A stretch of DNA of 64,000 nt from Bordetella petrii (GTDB lineage Bacteria > Pseudomonadota > Gammaproteobacteria > Burkholderiales > Burkholderiaceae_B): positions 3,720,001 to 3,784,000 of the forward strand of contig NC_010170.1 of assembly GCF_000067205.1 (NCBI RefSeq). Direction: 5' to 3'. Both the position numbers and the translations under genes were made by a program. This document shows, piece by piece, positions 40,237 through 47,183 of the stretch (position 1 is its first letter; each line of letters opens with the position of its first letter). The notes beneath the pieces are model-generated. The model was not told where the DNA came from and ran no database searches. It saw only the letters and a program-made list of their open reading frames with translations.

Positions 40237-42911
40237 GCCGCGTCGTCCTCGTCTTCAAGGTGCAGCCGCAGGAACGGCATGGCATCGCAATATTTCAGGT
40301 CGTCGCGCCGGTACGCCAGGTTGGCGGCGTAACCCGCCGCGTACTCGTCGGCCAGGTTCTCGACTGCCGTGCGCCAACGCAGCAGGATGTCGCGCCAGGC
40401 CAGCCCCTCGAAGCCCTTGGCGGCATCGGCGGCGGCGACCCCTTCCAGGCCCAGCTCGGTATCGGTGAGCCCGGCCGCGGCAACCTGGCGCGCATGAATC
40501 TGCGCCAGCACCAGCGCGGCCACGTCGGCGTCGGGCGTGTCGCCCGACAGCACGGCCGCGTAGAACGGCAGTTGCAGGTTTACGGGCCGCGCGCGCGCCC
40601 AATCGGACTCGGGGTTGCCCGGCGCCATGCCGGTCTTGTAGTCGAGGATCACGGCCCGGCCATCGGCCAGGCGGTCGAGGCGGTCGAGCCGCACGGTCAG
40701 GGCCAGCGGCCCGCGCGACCACTGATGGGTTTCTTCGACTTGCGCCACCTGGAAAGGCAGGCGCCGCGCTTCGAGATCTAGCCAGGCGGCCAGCACGGCG
40801 CGCGCGCGCTCGCATTCCAGCTCGCGCAGCGCGCGCGGATAGGCCCGCAGTTCTTCGTCGGCCGCTTCTTGCACCGCCTGCTCGACCAACCCGGGCAGGC
40901 GGCCTTGCGCCATGGCGTCATGCAGATGTTCCTGGTCGGGCAGCATGCGCCACACCAGTTCGAGCGCGCGATGCAGGAACTGCCCGCGCACGTTCTGGTT
41001 GGCGGCATCCGCGTAATCGGCCAGCGCCCTGGCGCCCAGCCGGTGGCGCACGAAGGCCCACAAGGGGTTGCGCGCCTGGGTATCCAGCACGTCGAGGCCG
41101 CCGGTGGCGCCGGCCCGGGGGCTGTCGGGCGCGGGCGCGGCCAGCGGCGGGCCGCGTTCGTCGTCGAGCACCTGCTGGGGCAGTACCTCGGCGGCGGCCG
41201 CCGCGGGCGCCTGCCATGCCATGGGCGGCACGTCGGCGATCAGGGGCGACGGCCGCAGTTCACGTTCGCCATCGAGATGGGCATGGCTGACCACCACTTC
41301 GGGCGCGCAGCGGCACAGCGCGGCATAGAGCGCTTCGGCCCATTGCCGTTCGCGCTCGGGCGTGGCGCGCGGCGCGCCGGCCTGGCGCAACACCGTCAGC
41401 GGCAAAAGCGGATTGGGTTGCGGGGTGGCGGGCAGCACGTCGTCAGTCAGGCCCAGTATCCATATGCCGTCCCAGTGTCCGCCTTCGGCCTCGAGCAAGC
41501 CCAGCACGTCGAGCCGCGCCAGCGGGTCGCGCTGCGGCTGGAACGACGACGCGGCGGCCGCGCTGGCCAGGAGGCGCACGGCAGCGCGCCCGTCCAGCAA
41601 GCCGGCGGCGGGCGCCAGGGCCGCGTAGCGGCCCAGCAGTTCGCCGAACGCGCCCATTACCTGGTAGCCCACGCTGTCCAGCGGACGTTCGCCAGGAAAC
41701 CCCAGCGCCACCAGCGCCGCGCGGATCACCGGCATCCAGCGGTCGGTGGTGAGCCGGTCGCCGGCCTGTTGCCAGCGTTCGAGCGCGGCCGGCCAGGCGG
41801 CCGACAGGGCGGCGCCCTCGGCGAGGTCGCGTTGCCAGCGCGCCGCGTCGATGCGCGCGCGCGCCTGGCGGCGCCAGCGCGCATCGATAGCCGCCAGGCG
41901 CGCCAGGTCGCGGCGGTCGCCCGCGCAGTGGCCGGCCAGCAGGGCCGCGCCCAGCACCGGCGCATCGGCCGCGCCCGCCTGCGCCATGTCGGCTAGCGCG
42001 TGCAGCCATGCCAGCGCCGCGCGCACCGCCGGCCATTCGGTCAGCGGCCGGCCCACTGCCACGTTGAATGCGTGGCCCCCCGCGGCCAGGGCCTGGCCCA
42101 CCACGCGCCGCGCGAAAGGCGATTCGGCCTGCAGTTGCGCCGACACGATGGCAAAGCGCCCGTCAGGCTGCTCGGCCAGCCGCTGCGCCGCCCAGGCGGC
42201 CGCGGCGCGCCATTCGGCGCCGCGATCATCGGCGCCATGCCGCAGCGGCGCGGCGGCTTCGCCCAGCGTGTCACCCAGCCACGCGAGGGTCGCGCCGCCT
42301 TGCTGGAAGGCGTCGAGCAGCGCGGCAAAGCGGGGCGAGATATCTGTGAAGCCGGCCAGCACCAGATGACGCGGCGCGGCCACTCCGCCTCGCTGCAAGG
42401 CGCGCAGCACGCGCGCGTAGCCCTGGTTGGCGTCTTCGGCGTCGATGGCGGCCAGGCGTTCGCGATAGCGGCGGCGCCAGCGCGAAAAGCCCCGGTATTC
42501 GTCGGTGTCGGCGCCATCGGGCACGCGCAGGCGCCATTCGTCCATCAGGGTGTCGGCGTCCATGGCCAGCGCAGCGGCCTGGGCGGTGTCGAGCAGCACG
42601 CGGCCAGCCTCTTCGGCGCCTATGGCGTCGGCCCAGACCATTTGCGTGGCAAAGGCATCGAGCCGGTGCGCGGGCAGCTCGGCCCCCGGCTCGAACGCCA
42701 GCTCGCCGCCCGCCTCGGCCAGCCAGGCCGCCAACGGCAGGACGCGCGGCAACTCGCTGACCTGCCGCTCGCGCCGTAATTGCGCCGCCAGGTCGAGCGT
42801 GAGGCGGCGCGCCAGCCGGTTGTTCACCGTGAGCACCAGCGTCTGGGCAGCCGGCAGCCGGCCGACCTGTTCCAGCGTGATGAGCGCGTTCGGGTCCACG
42901 GCCACGGGCAT
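40233..42911 (-). CDS. addB: AddB-like PD-(D/E)XK exonuclease, partner of the helicase
   Basis: 892-residue protein with a degenerate helicase-like N-terminal region and a C-terminal RecB-family nuclease. The nuclease carries RLDRLADGRAVILDYKTG, catalytic Asp757-Tyr-Lys759. No Walker A is evident at the N-terminus (TLVLTVNNRLARRLTLDL replaces it), typical of inactivated AddB/RecC-like partners. I do not see the cysteine set of the AddB iron-sulfur cluster of Firmicutes. The start at 42911 has GGCGAGGG just upstream. It lies 11 bp after a possible 44-residue gene and overlaps addA by 4 bp, so the two form one complex. Confidence 0.82.
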   Translation of the reverse strand: MPVAVDPNALITLEQVGRLPAAQTLVLTVNNRLARRLTLDLAAQLRRERQVSELPRVLPLAAWLAEAGGELAFEPGAELPAHRLDAFATQMVWADAIGAEEAGRVLLDTAQAAALAMDADTLMDEWRLRVPDGADTDEYRGFSRWRRRYRERLAAIDAEDANQGYARVLRALQRGGVAAPRHLVLAGFTDISPRFAALLDAFQQGGATLAWLGDTLGEAAAPLRHGADDRGAEWRAAAAWAAQRLAEQPDGRFAIVSAQLQAESPFARRVVGQALAAGGHAFNVAVGRPLTEWPAVRAALAWLHALADMAQAGAADAPVLGAALLAGHCAGDRRDLARLAAIDARWRRQARARIDAARWQRDLAEGAALSAAWPAALERWQQAGDRLTTDRWMPVIRAALVALGFPGERPLDSVGYQVMGAFGELLGRYAALAPAAGLLDGRAAVRLLASAAAASSFQPQRDPLARLDVLGLLEAEGGHWDGIWILGLTDDVLPATPQPNPLLPLTVLRQAGAPRATPERERQWAEALYAALCRCAPEVVVSHAHLDGERELRPSPLIADVPPMAWQAPAAAAAEVLPQQVLDDERGPPLAAPAPDSPRAGATGGLDVLDTQARNPLWAFVRHRLGARALADYADAANQNVRGQFLHRALELVWRMLPDQEHLHDAMAQGRLPGLVEQAVQEAADEELRAYPRALRELECERARAVLAAWLDLEARRLPFQVAQVEETHQWSRGPLALTVRLDRLDRLADGRAVILDYKTGMAPGNPESDWARARPVNLQLPFYAAVLSGDTPDADVAALVLAQIHARQVAAAGLTDTELGLEGVAAADAAKGFEGLAWRDILLRWRTAVENLADEYAAGYAANLAYRRDDLKYCDAMPFLRLHLEDEDDAA

Positions 42912-42922
42912 GCCCTCGCCTT

Positions 42923-43057
42923 TCAGAAGCCGCACAAGGCGGCCACGGTTTCCCAGTTGATGCGCAGTTCGGGCTGGGTATAGCCCAGGAACCCGAGCGC
43001 CAGCACGGCGGCCAGGGCGACGCCGCCCGCGATGCGCCAGAAAGTGCGGCGCGCCAC
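42923..43057 (-). CDS. Possible 44-residue single-pass membrane peptide
   Basis: A GTG three bases after the MFS stop opens a 44-codon frame ending 11 bp before addB. The peptide has a basic start (VARRTFWRIAGG), one hydrophobic segment of about 16 residues (GVALAAVLALGFLGYT), and a short polar tail ending in WETVAALCGF. This inside-positive, single-span layout and the tight packing between two genes suggest a real small membrane protein. I recognise no family. The GTG start and lack of a clear ribosome site keep confidence modest. Confidence 0.45.
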   Translation of the reverse strand: MARRTFWRIAGGVALAAVLALGFLGYTQPELRINWETVAALCGF

Positions 43058-43060
43058 GAG

Positions 43061-44260
43061 TCAGGCTCCCTGGGGCACGGGCTGTTCGAGCGGCTGCTCG
43101 CGCACCGGCAGGCACAGCAGCGCGGCGGCCACGGCCAGAGCCACGCCGATCCACCACATCAGGTCGTAATTGCCCGTGCTGGCGTACACATAGCCGCCCA
43201 GCCACACTCCGATGAAGCTGCCCACCTGGTGGCCCAGGAAGGCAATGCCCGACAGCGTGGCGGCATAGCGCAGCCCGTAGATCTGTCCGATGAGGCCCTG
43301 CGTGAGCGGCACGGTGCCCAGCCAGAACAGGCCCATCCAGGCGGCGAAGGCGTACAGCACCCAGGGCGACAGCGGTAGCGCCAGCAGCAACAGCATGCCG
43401 AAGGCGCGCAGGCCGTACACGCCCGCCAGCAGCAGCTTCTTGCTGTGGCGCCCACCCAGCTTGCCGGCGTAGAACGAGCCCAGCACATTGAACAGGCCGA
43501 TCAGGGCAATGGCCGTGGCGCCGTGGCTGGCATTGAGTCCGCCGTCGACCACGAAGGCCGGCAGGTGCAGCGTAATGAACGCGGTATGGAAGCCGCAGAC
43601 GAAATAGCTGCCGTACAGGAAATGGAATGAGGGATGCCGCATCGCCTGCCGCACCGCCGACGACAATGACTGGCCGCCGGCATGCGCACTGGGCTTGCCG
43701 CGCAGAAAATACGCCAGCGGCATGCCCGCCGCCACCAGCAGCGACAGCGCCCAGAGCGCGCCGGTCCAGTCAAGGCCCGTGATCAGCAGTTGCCCGGCCG
43801 GCACCACCAGGAATTGCCCCATCGACCCGCCGGCGCTGGCAATGCCCATTGCGGTGCTGCGGTAGGCCGCCGGCACCGAGCGCGCCACCACGGGCAGGAT
43901 CACCGGGAAAGTGGTGCCTGCCTGGCCCAGCCCCACCAGCAGGCCGGCGGTCAGGTACAAGCTGAATTCGCCGGTGGCGAAGCGCGTGCCGATCATGCCG
44001 GCCATGTACAGCAGCGCGCCCAGCGCCACGGTGCGGCCCGAGCCGTAGCGGTCGGCGAGCATGCCCATCAGGATGCTGGCCGCGCCCCACACCAGGTTCT
44101 GCAAGGCGAACGCCATGGAAAACACGTCGCGCCCCCAGCCCTGGGCCAGACCCATGGGCTGCATGAACAGGCCGAAGGTGGCCCGCACGCCCATGGCGAG
44201 CAGCACGACCAGGGTGCCAAGCAGCACGGTACGCAAAGAAATGGATGGCGAGTCGGACAT
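43061..44260 (-). CDS. Major facilitator superfamily transporter
   Basis: 399-residue MFS transporter with about 12 hydrophobic segments in two halves. The loop 2-3 signature appears as GMLADRYGSGRTVALG, and the central cytoplasmic loop lies at about 185-205. The sequence GVRATFGLFMQPMG at the start is typical of monocarboxylate/oxalate-formate-type carriers. The start at 44260 is the first methionine before the homologous region; the upstream frame is low-quality sequence. Substrate unknown. The gene stands alone or leads the 44-residue peptide and addBA. Confidence 0.83.
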   Translation of the reverse strand: MSDSPSISLRTVLLGTLVVLLAMGVRATFGLFMQPMGLAQGWGRDVFSMAFALQNLVWGAASILMGMLADRYGSGRTVALGALLYMAGMIGTRFATGEFSLYLTAGLLVGLGQAGTTFPVILPVVARSVPAAYRSTAMGIASAGGSMGQFLVVPAGQLLITGLDWTGALWALSLLVAAGMPLAYFLRGKPSAHAGGQSLSSAVRQAMRHPSFHFLYGSYFVCGFHTAFITLHLPAFVVDGGLNASHGATAIALIGLFNVLGSFYAGKLGGRHSKKLLLAGVYGLRAFGMLLLLALPLSPWVLYAFAAWMGLFWLGTVPLTQGLIGQIYGLRYAATLSGIAFLGHQVGSFIGVWLGGYVYASTGNYDLMWWIGVALAVAAALLCLPVREQPLEQPVPQGA

Positions 44261-44503
44261 CTGGCCTGCCTGCGAGGGAATGGACGCCCCGGGCGCATAG
44301 CGGCGCGCCGGGGGGACGGAACAGCACATGATATACAAGTCTGCGGGGCGCCGATGCCCCTTGCGAGCCGATGCTAGAATTTCGCACTTGCAAAGCCCCG
44401 CCGCCGTGGCTGTCACGGCGCACAATGCACTTTGTCATCAGTGTGTTACAGCACTGGGGACTCGCCAGCCTGCACGCGTAGCGCTTCGAGGGCGTGCTTG
44501 CAC

Positions 44504-44578
44504 CTCGCCGTAGTTAAATGGATATAACCGGCCCCTCCTAAGGGTCAATTGGTGGTTCGATTCCACCCGGCGAGGCCA
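44504..44578 (+). tRNA. tRNA-Arg, anticodon CCU
   Basis: 75 nt including an encoded CCA (44576-44578). The 7-bp acceptor stem is CTCGCCG/CGGCGAG with discriminator G. The D-arm is GTTAAATGGATATAAC, the anticodon stem GGCCC/GGGTC with loop CTCCTAA (anticodon CCT), and the T-arm GGTGG-TTCGATT-CCACC. The D-arm and anticodon arm match E. coli argW closely. It reads AGG codons, which are rare in GC-rich genomes. The flanking gap (44261-44742) holds no other gene. No integrated element is seen downstream, although tRNA-Arg genes are common integration sites. Confidence 0.96.
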
Positions 44579-44657
44579 TTGCGCCCATTCCCCCGTCTGT
44601 TGCAATCGCGTGCTTGCCCAACAGTTGAAAAAGCTGTTTAAATTCTGCACGTAAGTC

Positions 44658-44663
44658 TATAAT
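44658..44663 (+). promoter_or_regulatory. Probable -10 upstream of the pbpG-like gene
   Basis: A perfect TATAAT lies 79 bp before the ATG at 44743. The -35 at normal spacing is weak (TGTTTA at 44635-44640), so this is a tentative promoter. Confidence 0.4.
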
Positions 44664-44742
44664 TCATCTCGTTTTTCCCGGCTCCGCTCAAGCCATCCCT
44701 GGCCGTTTTCCGGTCGCGCGTCTCTTTTGCCCTGCTCGTTCT

Positions 44743-45900
44743 ATGGTTTTTCTCTGGAAACGCGCCCTCGCGGCTGCCCTGGTGCCCCTGGCGCTGACGC
44801 TGGGCACCCTGCTGCCGGGCGCGGCGCATGCAGCCAAGTCCACCGATCCCTGCAAGGCCAGCGCCAAATCGGCGGCGTGCAAGGCAGCCAAGGCCCAGGC
44901 GGCAAAAAAATCCACGGCCAAGGCCACCAGCAAAACCACCCGCAAGAAGTCCACGGCCAAGGCATCTGGCAAGGCCACGGCCAAGAAATCCGCTTCAACC
45001 AAAACCGCTTTAAAGAAAACCGCCTCGAAAAAGACGGCATCCAAGAAAAAAGCGGCATCCCGGACGCCCCGTACGGCACACAAGAGCAAGGCGCGACGCG
45101 CCAGCGCCGCAGCCCTGCCGCCGCCGGCCGCCTCGGTGCGCGCCGAGATCGAGGCGCTGCGCTCCAGCACTGCCTACGTGCAAGACCTGGAAACCTCGAC
45201 GGTGCTGTTCGCCAAGAACGACAACGTGGTCCGGCCCATCGCCTCGATTTCCAAGCTGATGACGGCGCTGGTGGTGGTGGATGCCAACCAGCCCATGGAC
45301 CAGATGCTGGAAATCACCGACGACGACGTCGACACCCTGAAGCACACCTCGTCGCGCCTGGTGGTGGGCACGCGCCTGAGCCGTGGCGACATGCTGCACC
45401 TGGCCCTGATGTCATCGGAAAACCGCGCGGCGCATGCGCTGGGCCGAAATTACCCGGGCGGGCTGCCTGCGTTTGTCGAGGCCATGAACCACAAGGCCCG
45501 CGCGCTGGGCATGACCAGCACGCACTTCATCGAACCCACCGGCCTGTCCAGCCAGAATGTGTCGTCGCCGCGCGACCTGGCGCGCCTGCTGCGCGCGGCC
45601 TCGCAACGCCCGCTGATCCACCGCTATTCCACCGACGACCAGTACGAAGTGGACGTTGCCAACCGCACGCAGGTGTTCCGCAACACCAACCTGCTGGTGC
45701 GCAAGCCCGATTGGGACATCAAGGTGTCCAAGACGGGTTACATCAATGAGGCGGGCGAGTGCCTGGTGATGCTGGCGCGCATCAATGGCCGCGACGTGGC
45801 CATGGTGCTGCTGGACTCGCAAGGCAAGCTGTCGCGCATCGGCGATGCGGTGCGCCTGCGGCGCATCCTGCAAAGCGACGTGGCGATGGCAATGCTGTAG
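44743..45900 (+). CDS. pbpG: PbpG-like D-alanyl-D-alanine endopeptidase with lysine-rich N-terminal domain
   Basis: 385-residue S11-family penicillin-binding protein acting on peptidoglycan cross-links in the periplasm. A signal peptide ends after residue 30 (AHA). The three active-site motifs are SISK at 168-171, SEN at 225-227 and KTG at 330-332. Between the signal peptide and the catalytic domain, residues 32-119 form an unusual region of Lys, Ala, Ser and Thr with KKTASKK-like repeats. It resembles histone H1-like tails and may bind anionic polymers such as teichoic-like material, LPS or DNA. No C-terminal amphipathic anchor is obvious. PbpG/PBP7 is the best match; PBP5-like DacA is less likely given the size and end. 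Confidence 0.88.
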   Translation: MVFLWKRALAAALVPLALTLGTLLPGAAHAAKSTDPCKASAKSAACKAAKAQAAKKSTAKATSKTTRKKSTAKASGKATAKKSASTKTALKKTASKKTASKKKAASRTPRTAHKSKARRASAAALPPPAASVRAEIEALRSSTAYVQDLETSTVLFAKNDNVVRPIASISKLMTALVVVDANQPMDQMLEITDDDVDTLKHTSSRLVVGTRLSRGDMLHLALMSSENRAAHALGRNYPGGLPAFVEAMNHKARALGMTSTHFIEPTGLSSQNVSSPRDLARLLRAASQRPLIHRYSTDDQYEVDVANRTQVFRNTNLLVRKPDWDIKVSKTGYINEAGECLVMLARINGRDVAMVLLDSQGKLSRIGDAVRLRRILQSDVAMAML

Positions 45901-45915
45901 GCGCGGGCCGCCCGC

Positions 45916-46299
45916 TCAGGCGGCCGCGCGGCGCGGCAGCGCGCCCCCATCGTGCAATTCGTTCGACAACCCCGCCAAGACCGCGCGGGAATCCAGTGAT
46001 CGTATCGGCACCGTGGCATCGGTGGGAATGCGGCCATCGGCCTGCAGCAGTTCATAGCGCAGGCAGCACACCCGCAGGAACGACGTGAAATTCGCGGCCT
46101 CGCCGCGGTATTCGACCAGTTCGTCGTACAGGCGCTCGATCAGCTGATTGACGCGCATGCCGTCGCGGGCGGCGATTTCTTCCAGCACGGACCAGAACAG
46201 GCGCTCGAGCCGCACGCTGGTGGCTACCCCATGCAGGCGCAGCGAGCGGGTATCGGAAGTATAAGAATCGGGATGGGCGCGGATGAAGATTTCGCACAT
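45916..46299 (-). CDS. Ribbon-helix-helix domain protein
   Basis: 127-residue protein with a ribbon-helix-helix-like segment (TSVRLERLFWSVLEEIAARDGMRVNQLIERLYDEL, about residues 27-61) matching the RHH_4-type DNA-binding domain. The strand reads TSVRLERLFW and two helices follow. The remaining region (RVCCLRYELLQADGRIP) is not recognised. It converges on pbpG and has no adjacent partner that would make it an antitoxin. A transcription regulator is likely; the target is unknown. Confidence 0.7.
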   Translation of the reverse strand: MCEIFIRAHPDSYTSDTRSLRLHGVATSVRLERLFWSVLEEIAARDGMRVNQLIERLYDELVEYRGEAANFTSFLRVCCLRYELLQADGRIPTDATVPIRSLDSRAVLAGLSNELHDGGALPRRAAA

Positions 46300-46422
46300 G
46301 GCGGCGGCTCCGGTTTAGCGAGCTTCACTGTACGGCCAACGCGGTGCCCGCGGCAAGGCGCCTTGGCAGGAGCCCGACATCCAGCGGGTGTATGGCTCCT
46401 GTGAAGCGAGCGCTCCGGCCCG

Positions 46423-47001
46423 TCAATGCGTGATGGTGGTACCCAGCACCTTGAGGAATTGCGCGAGCCAGGCCGGGTGGGCGGGCCAGGCGGGCGCGGT
46501 GACCAGGTTGCCGTCGGTGTGGGCCTGGTCCATGGCGACTTCGGCGTAGGTGCCGCCCGCCAGCCGGACTTCGGGCGCGCAGGCCGGGTAGGCCGAGCAG
46601 GTGCGGCCTTGCAGGATGCCCGCGGCCGCCAACAGTTGCGCGCCATGGCAGACCGCGGCAATAGGCTTGCCGGCGCGGTCGAACTGGCGCACGATTTCCA
46701 GCACCCGTTCGTTCAGGCGCAGGTATTCGGGCGCGCGCCCGCCCGGAATGACCAGGCCGTCGTAGGCGTCGGCCTCGACCTGTTCAAAGTCGTGGTTCAG
46801 CGCGAAATTGTGGCCGCGCTTTTCGCTGTAGGTCTGCGCGCCTTCGAAATCGTGGATGGCGGTGGCCACGCTGTCGCCGGCCTTCTTGCCGGGGCACACC
46901 GCGTGCACCGTATGCCCCACCGCCAGCAACGTCTGGAACGGCACCATGGTTTCGTAGTCTTCGGCGTAATCGCCCACCAGCATCAGCAGTTTCTTGGCCA
47001 T
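46423..47001 (-). CDS. DJ-1/PfpI family protein
   Basis: 192-residue class I glutamine amidotransferase-like protein. The nucleophile is Cys118 in AAVCHGAQLL with the family histidine right after it. GLVIPGGRAPEYLR and a Glu near residue 14 (DYAEDYE) complete the typical site. Members act as glyoxalases, proteases or stress proteins, and the activity cannot be chosen here. The start at 47001 is the family start (MAKKLLMLVGDYAEDYE). It lies 182 bp downstream of norB on the same strand with a strong hairpin between, so co-transcription is doubtful. Confidence 0.85.
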   Translation of the reverse strand: MAKKLLMLVGDYAEDYETMVPFQTLLAVGHTVHAVCPGKKAGDSVATAIHDFEGAQTYSEKRGHNFALNHDFEQVEADAYDGLVIPGGRAPEYLRLNERVLEIVRQFDRAGKPIAAVCHGAQLLAAAGILQGRTCSAYPACAPEVRLAGGTYAEVAMDQAHTDGNLVTAPAWPAHPAWLAQFLKVLGTTITH

Positions 47002-47101
47002 GTCGGTCTCCTGGTTGTGATCGTTGAGCAAGCGCCGCGCGCCGGCGGCGGCAGGCTTGCAGCAAGCCGCAAGCCTGGGGCGCGGGGCGCGACACGCCGG
47101 C

Positions 47102-47143
47102 CCGCGCGCCTGCCTGACCATTGTGCGGCAGGCAGGCGCGCGG
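47102..47143 (-). terminator. Perfect 15-bp hairpin between norB and the DJ-1 gene
   Basis: Arms 47102-47116 and 47129-47143 (CCGCGCGCCTGCCTG and complement) pair perfectly around a 12-nt loop. No T tract follows on either strand, so it may be a pause or mRNA-end hairpin rather than a classical terminator. A 9-bp CAGGCTTGC/GCAAGCCTG hairpin lies nearby at about 47048-47075. Confidence 0.45.
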
Positions 47144-47183
47144 CGGGTAACAACGGAATACCTCGCCGGCGCGGCTGGCCGGA

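Noticed and set aside
36883..40332. Very long antisense open frame of about 1149 codons opposite the AddA-like gene
   Set aside because: GC-rich codon bias leaves the opposite strand free of stops; the composition is Gln/Arg/His-rich with no motif, whereas the helicase motifs lie on the minus strand.
44504..44578. tRNA-Arg as an integration site of a genomic island
   Set aside because: Both flanks carry ordinary chromosomal genes; no integrase and no repeated tRNA 3' end were found within the window.
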